Assembly: GCF_025148125.1 (NCBI RefSeq)
Contig: NZ_CP102267.1
Coordinates: 4,164,501-4,228,500, forward strand
Direction of reading: 5' to 3'
Origin: Blautia wexlerae DSM 19850
Lineage (GTDB): Bacteria > Bacillota > Clostridia > Lachnospirales > Lachnospiraceae
Length of the DNA stretch: 64,000 bases
Shown here: piece by piece, positions 26,803 to 33,474 of the stretch
Numbering within the stretch: position 1 is the first letter of the stretch
Layout of the letters: each line of letters starts with the position of its first letter
Notes under the pieces: model-generated
What the model was told of the DNA's origin: nothing
What the model saw: only the letters and a program-made list of their open reading frames with translations
The model's database searches: none
Made by a program: the position numbers and the translations under genes

Positions 26803-28497
26803 CTAATTCTCTTCTGACTTCTTAACAAACTCTGCTTTCGGCAATGGTCTGGAATAATAGAATCCCTGAATATTGTCACATTCCATCTCCTTCAGAAGTT
26901 CAACCTGATCTGCAGTCTCCACACCTTCTGCAACCACCTTCATGCCAAGTCCATGTGCCAGGATGATCACCTGCTGCACGACCATTCTTCCCTTCTGCTG
27001 GTGAATACAGTCAATCAGACTCTTATCAATCTTCAGTGTATTAAACGGTAATTCACTCAATGTGATCAGTGAAGAATATCCTGAACCAAAATCATCCATG
27101 TGCAGTGCAAATCCTGCATTTACCAGTTTCTCTGTAAAATCTCTGATCATAACATTATTCAGAGTAGCTGTTTCCGTCAGTTCAACAGGCACACAGGAAA
27201 ACGGGATTCCATTCTCCTCTACAATCTTCATATAACGTTCAACAATATCGGAATGATGGATGCTTGTACGCGACAGATTTACAGAAATCGGAATCAGCTC
27301 CTGCCCCTTCTCCATCAGTTCACGCTGAAATTCGCAGACATACCGGAATATGTATTCATCCAGCTTCACGATCAGTCCGTCCTTTTCATATAGCGGGATG
27401 AAATCTCCGGGCATTACCATGGAACCATCCGGGTTGATCCATCGCACCAGTGATTCCGCTCCTGCAATCTTCTCTGTCTTTACGTCATATTTTGGCTGGA
27501 AATATGCCACAAATTCTTTATTTTTAATCGCAGATTCAAATCTGTTCTCCAGCAAACGGTCCTGCATCTGCTTCTGTTTCATTTTCTCTGTATAATAGGC
27601 AATGTTGCACTCATAGTTATCGCGGATACTTCTGATTGCCATAAATCCTCTGTCACAGATTACAGAAACAGGTAAAGATTTATCAATATCCTGATAAACT
27701 CCATATTTGACCATAAGATTGGGGATTGGCGCATTCTCTGAGATTTCTTCTTCTATCCTGTCTATCGCTTCCGGTGACAGATCACAGTCATCACAGGTCA
27801 GGCATACGAACTGGTCACTTCCGTATCTGGACACCAGACCTGTTTTCAGCATCTCTGTATAAGTTCCTGCCAGATAGCAGAGGATTTCATCTCCTACTTT
27901 CTCCCCGTAACTGCTGTTGATCAGTTTGAAATCCCTGATATCAGCAATTACAAGATGAAATTTCTCCCCATGCCTGGTTTTCAGAAAAGATTTTGCATGA
28001 TAGAAAAACGCCTGTCTGGTATAAACTCCGGTGAGCTCATCATGTTCTACTGCGGTCAGTGCCATTACGGACTCCCTCAGCTTGATCACACTGTTGATCC
28101 TGCCCATTACAAGCTTAAAGTTGTAGGGCTTCGGAATAAAATCAACTGCACCGAGATCCAGGCATTGAAGTTCTGCATCTTTGGAATGGTTTCCGGTCAT
28201 AACGATAACCGGTATGGTTGACAGAAATTTATCTGTGTTTCTGCGTCTGAGGAATTCAAATCCATCACACACAGGCATACAGATATCCAACAGCACTACT
28301 GATAATTCTCTGTAATGCTCGGAAAGAAGTTCCAGTCCTTCTTCCCCGTTTTCTGCGAGAAAAACATCAAATTTCTCTTCCAGAAAAGAAGAGAGGATAT
28401 CTCTGTTTAATTCATTATCTTCTACGACCAGGATTTTTCTTTTGGACGGTAATTCCCCCGGTTCCAACAGTTTTGCATTGTCAGAATCTTTTCTCAT
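26803..28497 (-). CDS. Receiver - degenerate GGDEF - EAL protein
   Basis: A protein of about 564 residues with three domains: receiver (about 20-140; Asp in LLDICMPVCDG, Lys in IPKPYN), a GGDEF-fold domain (about 150-320) whose active motif is RYGSDQF in place of RYGGDEF, and an EAL domain (about 325-560). The EAL domain retains ESLVRW, NLSR, ELTET, MDDFGSGYSSL, KIDKSLI and EGVET, so c-di-GMP hydrolysis is likely; the GGDEF part is probably a regulatory or GTP-binding remnant. The start is ambiguous: MRKDSDNAK has GAGGGG 12 bases upstream, and a Met 24 codons earlier is in frame. Possible regulation of adhesion or motility is family knowledge only. Confidence 0.9.
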   Translation of the reverse strand: MRKDSDNAKLLEPGELPSKRKILVVEDNELNRDILSSFLEEKFDVFLAENGEEGLELLSEHYRELSVVLLDICMPVCDGFEFLRRRNTDKFLSTIPVIVMTGNHSKDAELQCLDLGAVDFIPKPYNFKLVMGRINSVIKLRESVMALTAVEHDELTGVYTRQAFFYHAKSFLKTRHGEKFHLVIADIRDFKLINSSYGEKVGDEILCYLAGTYTEMLKTGLVSRYGSDQFVCLTCDDCDLSPEAIDRIEEEISENAPIPNLMVKYGVYQDIDKSLPVSVICDRGFMAIRSIRDNYECNIAYYTEKMKQKQMQDRLLENRFESAIKNKEFVAYFQPKYDVKTEKIAGAESLVRWINPDGSMVMPGDFIPLYEKDGLIVKLDEYIFRYVCEFQRELMEKGQELIPISVNLSRTSIHHSDIVERYMKIVEENGIPFSCVPVELTETATLNNVMIRDFTEKLVNAGFALHMDDFGSGYSSLITLSELPFNTLKIDKSLIDCIHQQKGRMVVQQVIILAHGLGMKVVAEGVETADQVELLKEMECDNIQGFYYSRPLPKAEFVKKSEEN

Positions 28498-28754
28498 ACT
28501 TTTTTTATACCCCTCACACACAATTTCCAAAGCAAAGCATCTCCGGATATCCGAACCGAAAATGCTCAAATTATTATAGTAACCGATCTGTTATCTGCAA
28601 CCGTCCAGCCATTATGGGAATATACTATACTTAAACGTTACAGGCAGACATAATGTCTACGTATCTTAACTCTTTGAGTTTACATTATTTTGCATAATCT
28701 TTCAAGTCTTATTCTGCAGTTGACATGATTTTGCCACGACTTTATTATGGAAAT

Positions 28755-28810
28755 TTCGCGCTCTGATGGACTGGATTAAGATGCATTATTTACGAGGACT
28801 GCTCTATACT
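28755..28810. repeat. Half-copy of the 38546-38707 palindrome
   Basis: GCTCTGATGGACTGGATTAA and GATGCATTATTTACGAGGAC closely match the right arm of the 38546-38707 element (CACTCTGATGGGCTGGATTA, GATGCATTATTTCAGAGGAT). The left arm is absent. It occupies the gap between the EAL gene and the JAMM gene; the remainder of 28498-28754 shows no gene. Confidence 0.75.
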
Positions 28811-28848
28811 TTTACAATGTACGGAATTTTTATATGCTGACAGTATAA

Positions 28849-28903
28849 ACAGAGGCAGAAATGTTTCCACAAATAATCCTGCTTCAAACATTTCTGCCTC
28901 TGT
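28849..28903 (-). terminator. Terminator stem of the sulfur operon
   Basis: ACAGAGGCAGAAATGTTT and AAACATTTCTGCCTCTGT form a perfect 18-bp stem, 19 bases past the last gene. Only a short T stretch follows on the minus strand. Confidence 0.75.
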
Positions 28904-28921
28904 TGTCCTGTCTGTAAATCT

Positions 28922-29353
28922 TTAAAAAAAATATTCTTCTGAATAAATCCTCAGATCCTCTTTTGTCCATTCCCCACCTTCAATATGAAAGCTGTTCAAT
29001 ACCGGATAGTCCGCCATCAGTGACAGGATCAGATAACTTGCCTTTGAATCAAAAGCAAGACGGATATCCTCCACTGACGGACGGGATGGAGAAGACGGAT
29101 GGGAATGCCAGTTTCCCAGCGGTTTCAATCCATTGGCACGCATATCCCTGATCGCATTTATCTGATCTCTGGGATCCAGGGTGAAGTGATCTTCTGCATG
29201 ATCTTTATTCTCCAGAAAATATACCTTTCGGATTTCCCTTCCCTCCCCGGTTTCCACTCCGGCCAAAAGCCCGCAGGCTTCCTCCGGAAGATGCTCTTTT
29301 GCATAATTAACGATCTCATCATAGAGATGATCTCTCATTCTTATTATAGCCAT
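28922..29353 (-). CDS. JAMM/MPN+ metalloprotease, sulfur-carrier processing
   Basis: A 143-residue Mov34/MPN/PAD-1 domain protein. The zinc motif is complete: Glu in LPEEACGLL near 25, and HSHPSSPSRPSVED near 83 gives HxH, Ser and Asp. Bacterial relatives (Mec of Mycobacterium, HcyD of Wolinella) cut extra residues or the amino acid product from ubiquitin-like sulfur carriers. Here the carrier gene is two genes upstream and ends GGGC, so removal of the terminal Cys is a plausible job. Last gene of the seven-gene operon. Confidence 0.88.
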   Translation of the reverse strand: MAIIRMRDHLYDEIVNYAKEHLPEEACGLLAGVETGEGREIRKVYFLENKDHAEDHFTLDPRDQINAIRDMRANGLKPLGNWHSHPSSPSRPSVEDIRLAFDSKASYLILSLMADYPVLNSFHIEGGEWTKEDLRIYSEEYFF

Positions 29354-29389
29354 ACTTTTCTCCTGTTTTGCATCAGGTTTTTCTTGTAT

Positions 29390-30226
29390 TTACTGCTCAT
29401 CTCTTGTGGCAAATCGGCCTGCTGTTTCCTCACAGACCTCCTGCTCGTAGTCGATCGGTTCCAGGATTGTCGGATGATCTCCGCATACTGCACAGTCATG
29501 AGTATCCTTCGGCAGTTTAACCTTATGGAATTCCATTGTCAGCGCATCAAAAGTCAGAAGATATCCTGTCAGAAGATCACCTACACCGATCAGATACTTG
29601 ATTGCTTCCATTGCCTGTAGGGAACCGATGACACCTCCCATTGCTCCGATGACACCTGCCTGCTTACAGGTAGGAACTGCATCCTTGGGCGGCGGATTCT
29701 TGAATACGCAGCGGTAACATGGACCTTCCCCGGGTACATAGGTCATCAGCTGACCTTTAAAACGAATGATACCTGCATGGGAAAATGGTTTTTTCTCCAG
29801 TACACATGCATCATTGATCAGAAATTTTGCCGGGAAATTATCAGTTCCGTCAATAATAAAATCATATTCTCGAATCAGTTCGCGGATGTTGGATGCGTCT
29901 ACGAACATCCGGTAAGTTTTTACTTCCACATCCGGATTCATGGCATTCATGGTTTCCTTTGCTGATTTTACCTTTGCTTTTCCGATATCTGCTGTGCTGT
30001 GGATGATCTGTCTCTGCAGATTGGAAAGATCTACCTCGTCCGCATCCACAATACCGATTGTTCCCACACCTGCTGCTGCCAGATACATTGCCGCAGGTGC
30101 ACCAAGACCGCCTGCACCGATGATCAGTACTTTTCCTTTCAGGAGCTTCTTCTGTCCCTTTGCACCCACTTCTTTTAAGATGATGTGACGGGAATAACGC
30201 TCGATCTGTTCATCTGTCATTGCCAT
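29390..30226 (-). CDS. ThiF/MoeB/HesA family adenylyltransferase
   Basis: A 278-residue E1-like enzyme that adenylates the C-terminal glycine of a sulfur carrier. The nucleotide-binding loop VLIIGAGGLGAPAAMYLAAAG is near 32-52, IVDADEVDLSNLQRQI follows with the conserved Arg and Asn, the catalytic-site GTDNFPAKFLIND is near 125, and two Cys pairs (CYRC and CAVC) should bind zinc. No C-terminal rhodanese domain is present. Its ATG follows the stop of the carrier gene with no gap, so the two are coupled. Confidence 0.92.
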   Translation of the reverse strand: MAMTDEQIERYSRHIILKEVGAKGQKKLLKGKVLIIGAGGLGAPAAMYLAAAGVGTIGIVDADEVDLSNLQRQIIHSTADIGKAKVKSAKETMNAMNPDVEVKTYRMFVDASNIRELIREYDFIIDGTDNFPAKFLINDACVLEKKPFSHAGIIRFKGQLMTYVPGEGPCYRCVFKNPPPKDAVPTCKQAGVIGAMGGVIGSLQAMEAIKYLIGVGDLLTGYLLTFDALTMEFHKVKLPKDTHDCAVCGDHPTILEPIDYEQEVCEETAGRFATRDEQ

Positions 30227-30433
30227 TTAGCATCCACCTCCCATGAAATACAGAAATTCTACATTGTCTCCCTCTTTTAATACGGTAGACTCTTTATCCT
30301 CTGATGCAACAAATTTTTCATTAATAGAAACGGTTACATATTCCGGCATCTCTACATTTTCCTGTGCGATCAGTTCCGGAAGTGTCAGTCCGTCTTTTAC
30401 TTCTTTTTTCTCTCCTGCTACTGTGATAAACAT
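30227..30433 (-). CDS. ThiS/MoaD-like sulfur carrier ending Gly-Gly-Gly-Cys
   Basis: A 68-residue ubiquitin-fold protein from the Met of MFITVAGEKKEV, which has AGGAG six bases before it. The C-terminus is NVEFLYFMGGGC. Active carriers end in Gly-Gly so that the carboxyl can be adenylated and turned into a thiocarboxylate; the extra Cys must presumably be removed first. The operon supplies a JAMM protease and a ThiF-type enzyme suited to those two steps. Thiamin or molybdopterin roles seem less likely because no thi or moa genes are nearby. Confidence 0.88.
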   Translation of the reverse strand: MFITVAGEKKEVKDGLTLPELIAQENVEMPEYVTVSINEKFVASEDKESTVLKEGDNVEFLYFMGGGC

Positions 30434-30461
30434 ATTTTTCTCCTTTATGCCTGCTCTCTTT

Positions 30462-30779
30462 TTAGAGTAATCCTTCAATCCAGCTGTTTAACTCTGCCTG
30501 TTTCAGTGCTCCTGTTTTCCGGTCTTTCGCCTGTCCGTTTTCAAAAAGGATCAACGTCGGATTTGCCTGCACTTCATACTGCTCTGCCAGCTCCACATCA
30601 AAGTTCGTATTTACTTTATATACTTTAATCTTATCCTCATAATCATCTTCCGCATTTCCGAGAACCGGTGCCAGCTTTTTACATGCCACACAGGAATCTG
30701 AATAAAAATCCACCAGAACCGGAAGTTTTTCCTTCAGGACCTTCTCTTCAAAATCCGCCTTACTTACCCGTACTGCCAT
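30462..30779 (-). CDS. Thioredoxin family protein with CVAC active site
   Basis: A 105-residue thioredoxin fold. The active site is SDSCVACKKLAP (CxxC present, Trp and Gly-Pro replaced), and the cis-Pro is in QANPTLILF. It shares one base with the tusA-like gene upstream (TGATG) and lies before the carrier gene, so it probably handles disulfides or persulfides in the sulfur pathway, with the TrxB-like reductase at the head of the operon as electron source. Confidence 0.88.
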   Translation of the reverse strand: MAVRVSKADFEEKVLKEKLPVLVDFYSDSCVACKKLAPVLGNAEDDYEDKIKVYKVNTNFDVELAEQYEVQANPTLILFENGQAKDRKTGALKQAELNSWIEGLL

Positions 30780-31030
30780 CAGTCTTCCACCTTTCTTACA
30801 TACATGGTGTAAGTACCATCTTCATTATCGGTTAATTTCAGTACCTTATGCCCTTCTTCTTTCATGCTACGTGGAACATTCTGCACTGGTTCGCCATCGT
30901 TCATGCGGACAGCCAAAATCTCTCCATCCTCCAGTTCTTCGATTGCTACTTTTGCCTTCACGAATGTCAGGGGGCATACTTTATCGGTAATATCAACCTC
31001 ATCGGTTACTTCAAAATCTAATTCAGCCAT
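30779..31030 (-). CDS. TusA/SirA-like sulfurtransferase
   Basis: An 83-residue TusA-fold protein. The sulfur-binding Cys is in DKVCPLTFVKAK; the usual second Pro of CPxP is Thr. Members carry persulfide sulfur between enzymes. Its place between the siroheme reductase and the thioredoxin gene suggests it receives or delivers reduced sulfur for the carrier protein. Confidence 0.88.
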   Translation of the reverse strand: MAELDFEVTDEVDITDKVCPLTFVKAKVAIEELEDGEILAVRMNDGEPVQNVPRSMKEEGHKVLKLTDNEDGTYTMYVRKVED

Positions 31031-31042
31031 TATGTTCTCCTT

Positions 31043-31912
31043 TCACTGTCCTTCATACGCATCTTTCAGCTGACTGCGGAAATCTTCTTCTCCCACACGC
31101 TGCAATGTTTTGCGGAAACGTTCACTTGGATTTGCATTTTTTTCAAAGAAATTAATTGCCGCATCTGTCACACGAAACAGTGTTTCTTTATCCGGAATCA
31201 GAGGAAGCAGTTCTTCTCCTTTATAGATATTATTTCCGAAGGTTCCTCCAAAAGATACGATATATCCCGGAGTTCCTTTCCATGCATCCACCGGACAGCT
31301 CTTTACACAGCGGCCACAATGATTACATTTCTGCGCATCCAGTTCTATTTTGCCGTCCACCATCTTCAGTGCATCCTGTCTGCAGGCTTTCACACACACA
31401 CCACAGGAAATACAGTCGTCTTCCTTATATTCGATGTTCATGCCGCCTTTGATTCCAACATCGTTTTCTTCTGCTTTCAGGCAGTTATTCTGGCATCCTG
31501 TAACACCAAATTTGAATTTATGCGGGAGTTCCCGTCCGAAATATCTCTCATCAAGCTCTTTTGCCAGTGTGTAGGTGTCGATACATCCGCTTGGACAGAC
31601 CTCTGAACCCTGACAGGCTGTAACTGTACGTACACGTGGTCCGCACACACCGGTTCCCACACCGCCTTTTGCCAGTGCTTCTTTTACCTCTGCCAATTCT
31701 TCCACTTTAATAAAGGGAATCTCAATGCCCTGGCGGGAAGTCATATGTACATATCCGCGGCCATATTTTTCTGCTACTTCTGCTACTGTCTTAATATTCT
31801 CTGCAGTCAGGTTTCCACCGACCACTGCCAGTCTCAGGGAACCGTAACCTTTCTGTTTCTGTCTCATATATCCGCCTTTTTTTAAGGCTGCATAATCTAC
31901 TTTCTGTGCCAT
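31043..31912 (-). CDS. Siroheme sulfite/nitrite reductase-like protein with two 4Fe-4S clusters
   Basis: A 289-residue protein of the AsrC/assimilatory-type sulfite reductase group. An N-terminal half-domain with HMTSRQGIEIPF is followed by the siroheme-4Fe4S motif CQGSEVC (CX5C) and CQNNC (CX3C), then two ferredoxin clusters, CISCGVCVKAC and CNHCGRCVKSC. Reaction expected: six-electron reduction of sulfite to sulfide (or of nitrite). In this operon sulfide production feeding a thiocarboxylate carrier is the natural reading. AsrA and AsrB are not present. Confidence 0.9.
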   Translation of the reverse strand: MAQKVDYAALKKGGYMRQKQKGYGSLRLAVVGGNLTAENIKTVAEVAEKYGRGYVHMTSRQGIEIPFIKVEELAEVKEALAKGGVGTGVCGPRVRTVTACQGSEVCPSGCIDTYTLAKELDERYFGRELPHKFKFGVTGCQNNCLKAEENDVGIKGGMNIEYKEDDCISCGVCVKACRQDALKMVDGKIELDAQKCNHCGRCVKSCPVDAWKGTPGYIVSFGGTFGNNIYKGEELLPLIPDKETLFRVTDAAINFFEKNANPSERFRKTLQRVGEEDFRSQLKDAYEGQ

Positions 31913-32025
31913 TTTTATCTCTCCTTTGTGTTTTTAGAGCGTTTTTTCAAATATTTTTTCCAGATCTGCGACTGTCCGGTATCCTTACAGCCGGTTGAAT
32001 TATCGTAATACTCTCTCAGTTTCTT

Positions 32026-32925
32026 CTATTTCAGATATTCTGCCACTGCGGTTGCTGCATTGGCACCATCCGAAACCGCAGTTACCACCTGACGCAGTTT
32101 CTTTGTTCTTGCATCTCCTGCCACATACAGCCCTTCCAGAGCGGTTTCTCCTGTCTCCCCTGCTCTGACATAACCTGAATCATCCAGTACTGCAAATTTT
32201 TTCAGAAGATCTGTCTGTGGTACTGCTCCGTAAGCAACAAATACACCGTTCACATCTATCACAGCTGCATCTTCCAGAACTACTCCGGTTACTTTCTGCT
32301 CTCCGATGATCTCTTTTACCTGATGCTCCAGTACGAAGATAACGTTTTCCTTCTCTCTCAGTTTCGCCACTGTAACAGCTGCTCCTCGGAATTCCTTTCT
32401 CCTGTGGATCACATATACTTTCTCTGCCACATCCGCCAGGTAAACAGCATCATCAAGTGCTGTATCTCCACCACCAAGAACTGCGACTGATTTACCTCTG
32501 TAAAATGATCCGTCACAGATTGCACAGTAAGAGACACCCTTTCCTGCATATTCCTGTTCTCCCGGAATATTCGCTCTTCGCGGTGTGGCTCCCGCCGCAT
32601 AGATTACGGTTTTCGCTTCCACCTGCGAACCATCTGCAAATACAAGTTCAAAATCTGATGAAGCTTCTTTCTTTATCTCTGTTACTTCCTGTTCCATGAA
32701 GGATACCCCAAGCTTCACTGCATGTTCCCGGAAGTTCTCACCCAGATCATAACCGCTGATGCCCGGAAATCCCGGATAGTTATCTACCTGTCCGCTTTCT
32801 GCGATCTGTCCGGTTCCTTCATATTCTTTTTCTATCACTACGGCTGACAGATTAGCCCTCTTTGCATAGATTGCCGCACTTAAACCCGCCGGACCGCTTC
32901 CAATGATACCTACATCATATTTCAT
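32026..32925 (-). CDS. trxB: Thioredoxin reductase-like flavoprotein
   Basis: A 299-residue FAD/NAD(P)H disulfide reductase. The FAD loop is IIGSGPAGLSAAIYA near 6-20, the redox Cys pair is YCAICDGSF near 130, the second dinucleotide fold is AVLGGGDTALDDAVYL, and the closing GLYVAGDAR motif is near 262. It heads the sulfur operon after a consensus promoter. The next gene starts 113 bp later; that gap shows no obvious hairpin. Confidence 0.92.
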   Translation of the reverse strand: MKYDVGIIGSGPAGLSAAIYAKRANLSAVVIEKEYEGTGQIAESGQVDNYPGFPGISGYDLGENFREHAVKLGVSFMEQEVTEIKKEASSDFELVFADGSQVEAKTVIYAAGATPRRANIPGEQEYAGKGVSYCAICDGSFYRGKSVAVLGGGDTALDDAVYLADVAEKVYVIHRRKEFRGAAVTVAKLREKENVIFVLEHQVKEIIGEQKVTGVVLEDAAVIDVNGVFVAYGAVPQTDLLKKFAVLDDSGYVRAGETGETALEGLYVAGDARTKKLRQVVTAVSDGANAATAVAEYLK

Positions 32926-32982
32926 ATCGTCAGTTCCTTTACACCTATTATTCCTATCGAATTAGTATGTTTTATAATAAAC

Positions 32983-33011
32983 ATAATAACACCGATAATT
33001 TCCTCTGTCAA
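32983..33011 (-). promoter_or_regulatory. Promoter of the sulfur operon
   Basis: On the minus strand TTGACA (33006-33011), 17-bp spacer, TATTAT (32983-32988). ATTCCTATCGAATTAG (32950-32965) downstream of the start has an AT-rich half-palindromic look that might bind an Rrf2/CymR-type regulator; this is weak. Confidence 0.72.
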
Positions 33012-33084
33012 TAAATAAGATTATAAAAATTTTTTAGGATTCGTTATGGACTCAGGTTATAGCAGTTACTTAATATTCGCTGTA

Positions 33085-33354
33085 CTAGATCCAGCTGTAA
33101 TCTCCGCCGGTCAGAGCAAGGCTCAGAAGTGTGTCCATCTTCTCTACCTCTTCTTCACCCTCAATCTTCTGGATCAGTTCTGCTGTATCCAGCACATCCT
33201 CCAGTGACTCGTCCGGACCGATCTCATAGTCGATTTCAGCCTCACAGTCCGGGCATGGAATCCTCTTCATCGTCTGCATAGACAGAAAACGGTTGCCGCA
33301 TTTTTTACATTCATAATATCCGCACTCTTTCGTGCCGTCTGGTACATAATACAT
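33085..33354 (-). CDS. Small zinc-ribbon protein
   Basis: An 89-residue protein. Two Cys pairs, CKKCG and CPDC, form a zinc ribbon in the first 40 residues, and the rest is acidic and helical. No enzyme domain is visible. It lies upstream of the sulfur operon but ahead of that operon's own promoter, so it is probably separate. Function unknown. Confidence 0.75.
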   Translation of the reverse strand: MYYVPDGTKECGYYECKKCGNRFLSMQTMKRIPCPDCEAEIDYEIGPDESLEDVLDTAELIQKIEGEEEVEKMDTLLSLALTGGDYSWI

Positions 33355-33417
33355 TTTTTAATTTTCTCCTTTTTTTGTTTATATGATTAGTTTTTATATG
33401 ATTGGTCTTCTGATGAC

Positions 33418-33456
33418 AAAGAGCTGCCGGTTTTGATGATTCCCGGACAGCCCTTT
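33418..33456 (-). terminator. Terminator after the large EAL protein gene
   Basis: AAAGGGCTGTCCGGGAATC pairs with CCGGCAGCTCTTT on the minus strand, close behind the stop codon. Confidence 0.65.
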
Positions 33457-33474
33457 ATTCAACCTTCTGTACAT

